Shown here: positions 44,119-53,838 of the stretch, one piece after another
Layout: every line of letters begins with the position of its first letter
Numbering within the stretch: position 1 is the stretch's first letter
Assembly: GCF_001006305.1 (NCBI RefSeq)
Contig: NZ_LBHJ01000012.1
Span: 1-64,000, forward strand
Reading direction: 5' to 3'
Length of the DNA: 64,000 bases
From: Silvibacterium bohemicum
Lineage (GTDB): Bacteria > Acidobacteriota > Terriglobia > Terriglobales > Acidobacteriaceae
Position numbers and translations under genes: made by a program
The notes under the pieces: generated by a model
What the model saw: only the letters and a program-made list of their open reading frames with translations
Database searches by the model: none
Told to the model about the DNA's origin: nothing

Positions 44119-44241
44119 CTAGCCGCGCGAAATACCCGGTGGCATCGGCTCTGGTGCACTGACCAGCGAAGCGTAAGAGGTTGCGGCGAAGCCGGCCAGG
44201 ACGGCGGCGGCAAGGATCAGGTTACGGGCGATCTTGTTCAT
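44119..44241 (-). CDS. Tandem secreted peptide, copy 1 (first in array)
   Basis: A 40-residue product, MNKIARNLILAAAVLAGFAA, TSYA, and the tail SLVSAPEPMPPGISRG. It ends in TAG rather than TAA. AAGGAG lies 7 nt before the ATG, the strongest ribosome binding site of the set, as expected for the promoter-proximal gene. Confidence 0.82.
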   Translation of the reverse strand: MNKIARNLILAAAVLAGFAATSYASLVSAPEPMPPGISRG

Positions 44242-44685
44242 GGAAAGCTCCTTGTTGATTGCATTTTTGAAGCAGGTGCGTGCTGAACAGGCAGGTCGGG
44301 CGCCCGCCTTATGGTCTTTCAGCATAAGTCGTTTAGGTATTGGCCGGTAAGAGTGAAACGAAACACTTTGGTTACATCCGTGTGGACTGGATTCCGCACT
44401 ACCTTCTGCATGAGAGATTCCCCCCGGGCGGTAACGCAACCAATGTTGTATAGAGCCTATGCTGTCTGGATTGCTTCGACAATAAAATGATGCAAGTAAG
44501 TTGCATCTAAGTAGTTTTTTGCAAAGTACACCTGCTTTTAAAGGCAGATACAACTTGTTGTGGGTGACTAAGTCCATTTCCCTGCAGCCAATTTCGGATC
44601 CATCCCACGGTAACCAGCGGCCTCGATCAGGCTTCTGCCGGCCTCGGCTCCTCTTCCCCAGTGAGATAATCGAGACATCCGAAAG
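44242..44685. other. Upstream region of the peptide array (divergent from dsbA-like gene)
   Basis: No gene supported. It has lower GC than the surroundings around 44440-44530. It holds a perfect inverted repeat at 44489-44507 (described separately). Promoters for the array (leftward) and the DsbA-like gene (rightward) must lie here. The array-proximal 250 nt could be a long leader. Confidence 0.5.
44489..44507. promoter_or_regulatory. Perfect inverted repeat, candidate operator
   Basis: GATGCAA (44489-44495), spacer GTAAG, TTGCATC (44501-44507). Seven-bp arms with a 5-nt spacer suit a dimeric regulator. It lies about 250 nt from the first peptide gene and 180 nt from the DsbA-like gene, in an A/T-richer patch. 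No regulator gene is adjacent. Confidence 0.4.
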
Positions 44686-45648
44686 GTGGCTGGTTTGTCT
44701 CGAATCCGACTCATTTTTGTCTGCCTGCTGGCCGTGGCCGCGGCAGGCTGCAAGGCACAAACAAACCCGGTTGCGGCGGGCAGCCCTGTCGACCGGGAGA
44801 CCGCACGCAAGATCGAAGTGCTGGCCCGGGAAAAGCTGAAAGTTCCTACCGAGTATGTGGTTACCGTCGGACAGCGCAGCCCCGGCGAAATCCCCGGCTT
44901 CGACAAAGTCAATGTCACCTTCTCGCTCCCTGGACATGCCGACCACACCCAGACCCTTTCTTTCCTGATATCAAAAGATGGCCAGACCCTGGCACGGCTC
45001 TCCGAGTGGAACATCGCGAAGAACCCGGCCGACCTGGTCCCCTACGCCAACCGGCCGGTGCGCGGAAACCCTGACGCCAAGGTAGTGATCGTCAACTTCG
45101 ATGACCTCGAATGCCCCTACTGCGCCAAGATGCACGCCGAGCTCTTCCCGGACACTCTGGATCATTACAAAGGGCTCATTAAAGTGGTGTATCGGGACCT
45201 GCCCCTCGAAGAGCTGCATCCCTGGGCAATGCACGCCGCCGTCGACGCCAACTGCCTGGCCTCCCAGAACGCTTCGGCCTATTGGAGTTACGTGGACTAT
45301 CTCCACGTCCATGGCGAGGACGTCACCGGGCCGGACCGGAATCTGGTGAAGGCCAACGCCACCCTCGATAAGCTGGCCACCCAGCAGGGCGTGAAGAGCG
45401 CGCTCGATGCCGCCACACTCAGCGCCTGTGTCGCAAAACAGGACGAAACCGCGGTCCGCTCCGAGGTCAAGCAGGCCGAGGACCTCGGCATCGAACAGAC
45501 GCCCACCCTCTACGTCAACGGCGAGCAGATGCAGGGTGCTCTGGATGTCTCCACGCTGTGGACCATCATCGACCGCGCCCTGGTCTCGGAGGGAGTCACC
45601 CCACCCGCTGCCCCCAAGCCGCCGGAGCCGGCCAAGCAGGGTAACTGA
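44686..45648 (+). CDS. DsbA-family thioredoxin-fold lipoprotein
   Basis: A 320-residue protein. A signal with lipobox AAAGC puts the lipid-modified Cys at 22. Residues 33-110 form a separate N-terminal domain. The thioredoxin-like DSBA domain follows, with FDDLECPYCAKMH (active Cys143-Pro-Tyr-Cys146) and the cis-proline segment EQTPTLYVNGEQMQG. CPYC with an inserted helical domain is typical of DsbA/DsbG-like oxidoreductases with one or two domains. It acts in the periplasm, perhaps in disulfide formation or isomerisation. The start is GTG at 44686, or TTG at 44695, which sits better relative to AGGTGG. Confidence 0.85.
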   Translation: MAGLSRIRLIFVCLLAVAAAGCKAQTNPVAAGSPVDRETARKIEVLAREKLKVPTEYVVTVGQRSPGEIPGFDKVNVTFSLPGHADHTQTLSFLISKDGQTLARLSEWNIAKNPADLVPYANRPVRGNPDAKVVIVNFDDLECPYCAKMHAELFPDTLDHYKGLIKVVYRDLPLEELHPWAMHAAVDANCLASQNASAYWSYVDYLHVHGEDVTGPDRNLVKANATLDKLATQQGVKSALDAATLSACVAKQDETAVRSEVKQAEDLGIEQTPTLYVNGEQMQGALDVSTLWTIIDRALVSEGVTPPAAPKPPEPAKQGN

Positions 45649-45659
45649 CGCCGAAACTC

Positions 45660-45711
45660 AAATCGGCATGACCTCGCAGTTTGATCATTACGCAGCGATT
45701 CATGCCGATTT
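45660..45711. terminator. Long-loop inverted repeat after the DsbA-like gene
   Basis: Arms AAATCGGCATGA (45660-45671) and TCATGCCGATTT (45700-45711), perfect over 12 bp with a 28-nt loop. It is a possible transcript end; there is no T-run after the second arm, so a regulatory role is equally possible. Confidence 0.45.
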
Positions 45712-45831
45712 GCGGGCTTTCAATTATGCTGGAAGAGCCGCCTTTCGAACCCTGGCCCTGCTTGTGCCGGCTGGTAAGTCGCGACCGGTGCATCGCCATG
45801 TTTGCCGATGCGATTCTAAGGAGATAACTGT

Positions 45832-46959
45832 TTGCAATTCCGATTGGACGCTCACCGCACCACCCTCGCCCCATCCACTTCCAGCACCATCCGCAGTAAG
45901 CGTCCCTTCCAAATGCATGCAGCGGCGGCGCTGGCGCTGGCCGCAGTCTGCGGCGTAACCGGCTGCCAGCGGGGTCACAGCCCCGACACGCTGGCCATTG
46001 TAAACGGAAAGCCGATCCTGCGCCCTGACGTAGAAACGCGCTACCAGGACACCCTGGGGCAATCGAACCAGCATCCTTCGCGCGAGCAGGGCGACATCAT
46101 CCGCCTGAACGTGGTGCGCGATCTCATCGATGAAGAGATCCTGATGCAGCGCGCGGCCAAGCTGAATCTCGTGGCCACCGACGAAGAGGTCATGAGCAAG
46201 ATCAACGAGTTCAAGGCGCCCTTCACCCAGGAGGAGTTCAACAAGCGTCTGCAGGACCGCCATCTGACCCTGGACGACCTGAAGCGCGAGATTCGCCGCG
46301 GCAAGACCGAAGAAAAGCTCTTCAATAAAGAGATCAACTCCAAGATCAACATCACCGACACCGATATCGCGAATTACTACAACGCGCATAAGGCGGAGTT
46401 CAACCTCATCGAGCCTCAGTATCATCTGGCTCAGATCGTTGTGACATCGGTCGCAGCGCCCGCGCAGCAGGCCGGCAACCTGCAGAACAGCAAAGCCGCC
46501 AACGATACCGACGCCAAGAAGAAGATCGACACCCTGCACAACCGCATCGAGAGCGGCGAAGACTTCGGCATGCTGGCAGCGAACTTCTCCGAGCGCCCCG
46601 ACAACGCGCAGAGCGGCGGCGACATGGGCTTCGTCTCCGAGTCCCAGCTGCACTCCGATCCCGAGATTTATAACGCGGTCGGCAAGCTGAAGCCGGGACA
46701 GGTAACCGACGTGCTCCCGCTTTACGAGGGAACACCGGCCGGAAAGAAAGCCGTTGGCTACGCCATCTACAAGCTCGTCGACAAGCAGGCCGCCGGACAG
46801 CGTGAGCTGAACGATCCCCGCGTGCAGCAGGCCATCCGCAGCCAGTTGCGCGACGCCCGCTCGCAGCTGCTCAAGAACGCCTACATCGAAATGCTGCGCG
46901 ATCAGGCCCGCGTCGAGAACTACTTCGCCGAAGAGATCTTCAAGAACGGAGCCCAGTAG
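45832..46959 (+). CDS. SurA-like parvulin peptidyl-prolyl isomerase lipoprotein
   Basis: A 375-residue protein. The start is a TTG at 45832, supported by AAGGAG 7 nt upstream; an ATG 27 codons later would have no such site. The signal ends AAVCGVTGC (lipobox VTGC). A SurA-N-like helical region (about 50-190, IVNGKPILRPDVETRY, then RDLIDEEILMQRA) surrounds a single parvulin domain (about 200-330, PQYHLAQIVV, SGEDFGMLAANFSERPDNAQ, GGDMGFVSESQL). It probably chaperones outer-membrane proteins such as LptD in the periplasm. The oxidoreductase gene begins 2 nt after the stop. Confidence 0.88.
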   Translation: MQFRLDAHRTTLAPSTSSTIRSKRPFQMHAAAALALAAVCGVTGCQRGHSPDTLAIVNGKPILRPDVETRYQDTLGQSNQHPSREQGDIIRLNVVRDLIDEEILMQRAAKLNLVATDEEVMSKINEFKAPFTQEEFNKRLQDRHLTLDDLKREIRRGKTEEKLFNKEINSKINITDTDIANYYNAHKAEFNLIEPQYHLAQIVVTSVAAPAQQAGNLQNSKAANDTDAKKKIDTLHNRIESGEDFGMLAANFSERPDNAQSGGDMGFVSESQLHSDPEIYNAVGKLKPGQVTDVLPLYEGTPAGKKAVGYAIYKLVDKQAAGQRELNDPRVQQAIRSQLRDARSQLLKNAYIEMLRDQARVENYFAEEIFKNGAQ

Positions 46960-46961
46960 CG

Positions 46962-47954
46962 ATGATCCGCTACGGCATCCTCGGCTTCGGTCATCACGCC
47001 GTCAAGCGCATGATCCCAGGCTTTGCCGAAGCTCGCGATTCGCAGCTCGCCGGCTTGTGGCGGCGCAATCTCGATAAGGCTCGCGAGAATGCCCGGGAGT
47101 TCTCCATCCCCCATGTCTTCGAGACGGCCGAAGCTCTCTGCGCGTCGCCCGAGATTGACGCTATCTTCATCTCGTCGCCAGACGCCCTGCACCTCTCCGA
47201 TGTTTTGCTGGCCGCGAAGCACGGCAAAGCCATCCTCTGCGAGAAACCGCTGGGCATGAACACCGGTGAAGTGGAACAGATGCTGGCCGCGGCCAAGGCT
47301 GCGAACGTTGTACTCGGTGTGGCTCAGAATATGCGCTACTACCGCAGCCTGGCGCTCATCCGCCAGTGGATCGCCGAGGGCAAGGTCGGCAAGCCGGTGC
47401 TCGCGCACTCGCAATTCGCCTACTCTGCGGAGAGAAGCCCCCGCGAGTGGATCTACGACCCCGCGCTGGCCTGTGGTGGCCCCATCGGCGACGTAGGCGT
47501 GCATTGCCTTGACGCCCTGCGCTTCGTCCTGCAGACAAATGTAACCGCGGTGAGCACATTAGCCCATAGCGATGCGGAATCGGGTGCGGTCGAGTCCTAC
47601 GCGGTGCTCGCGCTCGCGCTCGCCTCCGAGGCCATGGCCACCGTCACCGTGACCACACGCGCCAGCTATCGCAGCCTGGTCGAAGTCACCGGAGAGATCG
47701 GCGTCATCCTCTGCGAGAACGGCCTGACCGTCGATCATCCCATCGAAGTCGTGCTGCGCAAGGGCGATCAGGTTCTCTTGAGCGAAACAGTCACCAACGC
47801 CGACGCCTACGGCCTCATGCTCGACGGCTTCGCCCAATGGACCGAGGGACGAGGCGACTACCTGGCCCCAGCCAGCGACGGCCTCCACAATCAAAAGGTG
47901 CTGGACGCCGCCTACGCCAGCTGGCGCAACGGCAGACGCGAAGCCATCAGCTAG
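46962..47954 (+). CDS. Gfo/Idh/MocA-family oxidoreductase
   Basis: A 330-residue protein with an N-terminal Rossmann fold (YGILGFGHHAVKRMIPGF), the family segment HGKAILCEKPLGMN with the conserved EKP lysine, and a C-terminal alpha/beta domain including GGPIGDVGVHCLDALRF with the catalytic-type Asp and His. The family uses NAD(P) to oxidise or reduce sugars and related compounds; the substrate is unknown. It is tightly coupled to the surA-like gene (2 nt), an unusual pairing with no obvious functional link. Confidence 0.85.
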   Translation: MIRYGILGFGHHAVKRMIPGFAEARDSQLAGLWRRNLDKARENAREFSIPHVFETAEALCASPEIDAIFISSPDALHLSDVLLAAKHGKAILCEKPLGMNTGEVEQMLAAAKAANVVLGVAQNMRYYRSLALIRQWIAEGKVGKPVLAHSQFAYSAERSPREWIYDPALACGGPIGDVGVHCLDALRFVLQTNVTAVSTLAHSDAESGAVESYAVLALALASEAMATVTVTTRASYRSLVEVTGEIGVILCENGLTVDHPIEVVLRKGDQVLLSETVTNADAYGLMLDGFAQWTEGRGDYLAPASDGLHNQKVLDAAYASWRNGRREAIS

Positions 47955-48240
47955 TCTCAGCGTCCTTGCAGCCGTAGCACGTTTCCATCACTCCTTTTGC
48001 AATTTTAAGAATTGTCATCCCGAGCGGAGTTCGCGTAAGCGAACGCAGTCGAGGGACCTGCAGTTTTAACCGCTCCCCGGCACAAAGAATGTTGAATGAC
48101 TTCTTGGCGTCCTTCGCGTCTTAGCGGTGAACCCGCCGGTGGTGATCCCGCCGGGTGCCCCATCCTTCACAGTGCCATCGTGAAGGGTGGGAGACCACGA
48201 AAGCAAAACTCGGTCGCGTTTGAGATATGGGCGATCTCGT
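47955..48240. repeat. Repeat-bearing gap after the oxidoreductase gene
   Basis: GTCATCCCGAGCGGAG...GTCGAGGGACCTGCAG element (48015-48064, a relative is at 56105-56155), then a family B palindrome (48153-48198), and a family A remnant (tttgagatatggg, about 48219-48231). Confidence 0.65.
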
Positions 48241-48740
48241 TCACTCCACCACCGCCAGCACATCCCCAGCAGCCACCGTACCCCCGGCCACAACGCGAAC
48301 CTCAGCGACCACACCAGCCTTGGGCGACTTCAGCTCGTTCTGCATCTTCATCGCCTCGATCACCACCACGCCCTGATTGGCCTCGACCGTGTCGCCTCTC
48401 TGCGCCAGCACCCGCACCACGCGCCCCGGCATCGATGCCTTGATCGGCCTGGGTCCGTCGCTGCCTTGGGCATGTGCCCGGCGGCCTTTGAGCGAGCGCG
48501 GATCTGCGATTCGATAAGTATGCCGCTGGCCCCCAAGATGAACAGTCGGCTCTTCGGCGTGATCCTCTAAAACCGCCCGATACGCGCGATTGTCGATGAT
48601 CAGCGAAAGAACTCCGGGACGCAGCAAATGGGCCTCGACCGCAACCTCCAGCCCATCCACGGTGGCCCGATACTGATGCGGATCCTCCCCCCGCTCAAGC
48701 TCAATCGTGCGCAAGCCTCCGGCCATCTCCAGCTGCAGCT

Positions 48741-48744
<4 letters not shown>
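48241..48744 (-). CDS. Biotin carboxyl carrier subunit of an acyl-CoA carboxylase
   Basis: A 167-residue protein. The C-terminal biotinyl domain (about 98-167) has IKASMPGRVVRV and the biotin site VVIEAMKMQNEL with Lys133. The first 95 residues resemble the barrel-like linker domain found between biotin carboxylase and carrier in methylcrotonyl-, propionyl- and geranyl-CoA carboxylase alpha chains, rather than the Pro/Ala linker of AccB. Its ATG overlaps the biotin carboxylase stop by 4 nt, so the alpha subunit is split in two but coupled. No carboxyltransferase gene is in the window. Confidence 0.88.
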
Positions 48745-50234
<1,490 letters not shown>

Positions 50235-50749
50235 GGGGATCGGAGGCAAGAGGCAATTCTAGAGCAATCTCCGGCTTCTTGTAAGGTTACCGTCATCCTG
50301 AAGACCTTGCGTGTCTCACCGATGAGGATAGGTGAGGGCTTCCGCCGTCACGAAGGTAGGGAGAGCTTCAGCCTTCATGACGGGTAGGTGAAGGCGTCAG
50401 CCGTCATGAGGGTAGGTGAGGGCTTCAGCCATCACATCGCGGAGATTGCAAGAAGAGGCTTTAGCCTCTGAGGTGCTTTCGCGACAATGATCTCGTCCTG
50501 GCTCCGCCCTTGCGAAGAGAATCGAAAGCAACCGCTGCCGCGTTTTCCGGAGGGAGCGTGAGGCTTCAGCCTCACGAATAATCCAAAGGGAATTTAGGGC
50601 AGCCCCGGGCCCTTCGCTTCTAAACCCGAAACAAAGGCCGGGTGCCCCATCCTTCACAGTCCCATCGTGAAGGGTGGGAGACCACAACGCGTGGGAATCA
50701 CAAAACAAAAAGCCCCCGGCGAACCGGGGGCTTTTCGAGCCTGTCAAAG
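50235..50749. repeat. Repeat cluster upstream of the carboxylase operon
   Basis: No gene seen. Four 28-nt tandem units (50330-50441) share GAGGGCTTCAGCCGTCA-type text. Next come a GAGGCTTTAGCCTC hairpin (about 50454-50470), a GTGAGGCTTCAGCCTCAC hairpin (about 50559-50576), a family B palindrome (50639-50685) and a terminator (50709-50735). Confidence 0.75.
50709..50735 (-). terminator. Rho-independent terminator of the TPR gene
   Basis: Stem AAGCCCCCGG / CCGGGGGCTT with a 4-nt loop. On the minus strand it is followed by TTTTGTTTTG. It lies 15 nt past the TPR stop codon. Confidence 0.88.
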
Positions 50750-51568
50750 CTACTGCATCACTACGCCTTGGGTCTGGCTGTTTTTCTTTTCCTCATTAGC
50801 CTTGCGAGTGCTCATAGCCTTCTCACGCCACTGATCCACCTGCGCCATGTCGTCCTTGCGTGCGGAGTCGTTCCCGCATTCGAGGTCGGCCTTACGGCGG
50901 TAGGTCAACTGGAGGTAAGCCATCGCGTCGTCGTAGGAGGGTCGGATCTCCACGGCTTTGTGGAGATATTCGAGGCCTTCATTGACCAGCTGGCTGTTGT
51001 CCGTCAGCAGATCCTGGCATGCTTTCTTCGGCATCTTCGCATTGCCCATGCCGTCGTCCTGCATGCCCACCGCCTGCAGATCCTTCACTGCATTGCGATA
51101 AGCCAGACGCCAGTCGATGCTGCCGATGGTGTAGGCCGCTTCAGCATCCTGAGGATCGACTTCCAGAACTTTCTTCTGCCAGTCTTTCGCGTCCTGATAC
51201 TTGCCGATGTTGAAATAGATGCTCGCGATTCCCTTCAGGCTATTGACGTCCTTAGGGTCCTGGGCGAGAACAGTCTGAAAATTTTGAATGGCGAGGTTGG
51301 CGTTCTTGAGATTGTCCGACGTCGTGAGGTCGGGAACAACCTGCTGCGCATAAGCGGTAGCCAGATAAGAGCGAGCCATGGGCAGCGTCGGGTCATAGTT
51401 GACCGCCTGCTGGAAGTGATTGATGGCTTCTTCGTACTTGGCACTCTTGTAGGCCTGGACTCCCTTATTAAGCTGATCGCGGGCCTTGAGGCGCTGGCAC
51501 CCGGTCATAAGGACCAGCAACGAGAGCGTTGCCGCGGCCATCACCGGAAAACGTGCAATTCGATTCAT
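50750..51568 (-). CDS. TPR-repeat lipoprotein
   Basis: A 272-residue protein starting at MNRIARFPVMAAATLSLLVLMTGC, a lipoprotein signal with lipobox LMTGC. The frame is open for 63 codons further up. A second ATG at 51580 sits directly on AAGGAG, too close to use it, whereas 51568 has 12-nt spacing. Tetratricopeptide repeats are visible (LNKGVQAYKSAKYEEAINHFQQAVNYDPTLP, then AIQNFQTVLAQDPKDVNSL and DWQKKVLEVDPQDAEAAYTI; quoted in parts). It follows tonB-exbB-exbD-exbD, separated by a terminator. Probably an envelope scaffold. Confidence 0.82.
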   Translation of the reverse strand: MNRIARFPVMAAATLSLLVLMTGCQRLKARDQLNKGVQAYKSAKYEEAINHFQQAVNYDPTLPMARSYLATAYAQQVVPDLTTSDNLKNANLAIQNFQTVLAQDPKDVNSLKGIASIYFNIGKYQDAKDWQKKVLEVDPQDAEAAYTIGSIDWRLAYRNAVKDLQAVGMQDDGMGNAKMPKKACQDLLTDNSQLVNEGLEYLHKAVEIRPSYDDAMAYLQLTYRRKADLECGNDSARKDDMAQVDQWREKAMSTRKANEEKKNSQTQGVVMQ

Positions 51569-51755
51569 TCTGTTTCTCATCTCCTTCGATCGCCAGGCGA
51601 GCCCTAGCAGATGGGATGCTTCAAGGTCGCGAAAAGGAGAAAACTCCTCGCGCTGCTGATTGTAATTCGTTTGCACCATTAGGCAAGGGGCATAAGGGAC
51701 AAACTGCGGATCGGGTGGAAGCGTATATTTCCGTGGGGTGAAGAAACTATGCAGC

Positions 51756-51784
51756 AAAAAAGCGGGCTCTACTGACCCGCTTCA
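51756..51784 (-). terminator. Terminator containing the exbD stop codon in its loop
   Basis: Stem AGCGGGC / GCCCGCT-type (minus strand AAGCGGGT...GCCCGCTT) followed by TTTTTT. The TAG stop of the second exbD (51769-51771) lies in the hairpin loop, so the hairpin spans the end of the coding region. Confidence 0.75.
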
Positions 51785-52206
51785 ATCTTGGGAGTTATCA
51801 GTCCGATGCTGGTGACCCCTACCGCCTTGCCGATATCGACCACTTCGGCAACGGAGGAGAAATTCAAATTCGGATCGCCCTTTACAAACATAACCTTTTC
51901 CGCGCGCGTGGCATAGATGCCGTCTAACCGCGTGCGCAGCTGATCCCTGGCTACGTCGTCCTGATTGATCTTGTAAGTTGGAATCCCGTTCGCCGCGCCG
52001 CTGACCTGTATCACAATGGTCCGGTCATTCGGAACATCCGGCTGCTTGGTCTTCGGCGGCTGGGGCACCAGGGCGTCCAGGCCATGCGGCGTGACCGGCA
52101 CGATCACCATGAAGATGATCAACAACACCAGCAGCACGTCGATCATCGGGGTTACGTTGATATCGGAGTTCAGGCCACCTGGTCCGCCACCACTTCCCAT
52201 TGCCAT
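51769..52206 (-). CDS. exbD: ExbD/TolR-family biopolymer transport protein (second)
   Basis: A 145-residue protein. A short cytoplasmic N-terminus leads to one membrane helix preceded by the conserved NVTPMIDVLLVLLIIFMV; its Asp is the proton-path residue. A periplasmic domain follows (IVIQVSGAANGIPTYKINQD). GAGGAAC lies about 7 nt before the ATG. It couples the proton motive force, with ExbB, to TonB. The motif PMIDVLLVLLIIF is shared with the adjacent exbD, but the periplasmic domains differ, so the two may form a hetero-oligomer. Confidence 0.9.
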   Translation of the reverse strand: MAMGSGGGPGGLNSDINVTPMIDVLLVLLIIFMVIVPVTPHGLDALVPQPPKTKQPDVPNDRTIVIQVSGAANGIPTYKINQDDVARDQLRTRLDGIYATRAEKVMFVKGDPNLNFSSVAEVVDIGKAVGVTSIGLITPKIEAGQ

Positions 52207-52259
52207 ACGTCAGTTCCTCATTTCTCAAAAAGCTGAGATGCAATCCTTACCGGGCTCGC

Positions 52260-52709
<450 letters not shown>

Positions 52710-52743
52710 TCTTTACTCCCTGGTCTGTCCATCTCCGAAAGCG

Positions 52744-52771
52744 GCGCTCCCAAATCGTTTCGATTGGGCGC
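52744..52771 (-). terminator. Hairpin between exbB and exbD
   Basis: GCGCTCCCAAATCG and the partly matching CGATTGGGCGC flank a loop of about 3 nt. It has no long T-run, so it may be a partial terminator or RNA-stability element rather than a full stop. Confidence 0.4.
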
Positions 52772-52992
52772 TTCTTCGGCCTTCCTTCACTGCCCAGGCG
52801 AAAATTTGGGCACCGGGAACGGAACGGATCGGATACCGCCCGCTCCCGATGTGTGATTCCCGTCTTATTCCCCGACTTTATTCCCTTGCTTCACTTGCTG
52901 ACTTCGGGGCAAAGCATGCTGGAACATCCGGCCGCCGCTGCGCGGGAAGCACTCCCATAAGGAGGCTTCCCCGAAGCTACAACCAGCGTGCC

Positions 52993-53736
52993 CTAGCGGC
53001 GGCTGCTCTGCTTGATGAAGTAGTCGATCAGTTCGCTCGAGGAGTTGTCCATCTCGACGTCGAACGCCTCAACCTTGTTGGTGAAGTAGTTGAAGGTCAT
53101 AACGGCCGGGATGGCGACCAGAAGACCGAATGCGGTGGTGACCAGAGCTTCCGAGATACCGGAGGCAACTGCGCCGATACCGGGAGTCTTCTGCGTGGCG
53201 ATTTCCTGGAAGGCCTTCAAAATACCGGCGACCGTTCCGAAGAGACCGACGAAGGGAGCTGTCGAGCCAATGGTGGCCAGACCGCCCAGGCCGCGCTTCA
53301 GCTTGGCGTGCACGATGGCCTCGGCACGCTCCAGGGCGCGCTTCGACGATTCGATCTGCTCGGCGGTGATGGCGCCGCCGCTGCCGTAGTTGCGGAACTC
53401 CTGCAGACCGGCAGTGACCACTTCCGCCAGGTGCGACTTCTTGTTGCGATCGGCAACCTTGACCGCTTCGTCCAGCTTGCCCTCTTTGAGAGCGCCGGCA
53501 ACGCGGGGAGCGAACTCACGCGACTGCTTGCGGGCTGCCGCGAAGTACAGGTAGCGGTCGATGATCACGGCCAGAGACCAGATCGACATGATGAAGAGCA
53601 CGAACACAACGCCGCGAGCCAGCCAGCCCATGTTGTTCCAGAGATCGATGGGGCTGAAACCGACTGCCTGCTGATCCTGAAAGAAACCCAGCGCTGCCGG
53701 GCTAACTGCAAGTTGGTGAATATGAGCGAGAATCAC
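52993..53736 (-). CDS. exbB: MotA/TolQ/ExbB proton channel family protein
   Basis: A 247-residue protein with three membrane helices (about 32-52, 140-165, 185-210). The C-terminal core contains LATIGSTAPFVGLFGTVAGI and ISEALVTTAFGLLVAIPAVM, the family's pore signatures. The start is a GTG at 53736 with AGGAGG 8 nt upstream, which decides it. It forms the ExbB-ExbD motor that energises TonB. It lies between tonB and exbD. Confidence 0.92.
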   Translation of the reverse strand: MILAHIHQLAVSPAALGFFQDQQAVGFSPIDLWNNMGWLARGVVFVLFIMSIWSLAVIIDRYLYFAAARKQSREFAPRVAGALKEGKLDEAVKVADRNKKSHLAEVVTAGLQEFRNYGSGGAITAEQIESSKRALERAEAIVHAKLKRGLGGLATIGSTAPFVGLFGTVAGILKAFQEIATQKTPGIGAVASGISEALVTTAFGLLVAIPAVMTFNYFTNKVEAFDVEMDNSSSELIDYFIKQSSRR

Positions 53737-53838
53737 TGAATCTTTCCTCCTAGGGAGTTACTTCTGGAATCACAGTAAAAGTCTTAGCGGCTGCGGATTG
53801 CTTTCCCGGGGTTTTCCGGATCGGCAGAGATCCGGAAA

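Larger units (their letters stand above)
43003..44241 (-). repeat. Array of seven tandem paralogous small-peptide genes
   Basis: Seven 123-nt coding units in one orientation, separated by 60-67 nt, with a period of about 185 nt. Transcription order is 44241 to 43003. The five downstream units share nearly identical spacers, including GGAGATTCACTATG in four of them (the unit at 43746 has a variant leader). The first two differ more, so the array seems to have grown by recent tandem duplication from older members at its 5' end. Confidence 0.92.

Noticed and set aside
44119-44946. 275-codon frame containing the first peptide gene
   Set aside because: Only its last 40 codons are real. The rest overlaps the DsbA-like gene antisense and the promoter region, and the peptide has its own ATG and AAGGAG site.
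50330-50441. Possible CRISPR-like array of 28-nt repeats
   Set aside because: Units follow each other directly without unique spacers, and no cas gene is nearby. They are tandem copies of a common intergenic hairpin.
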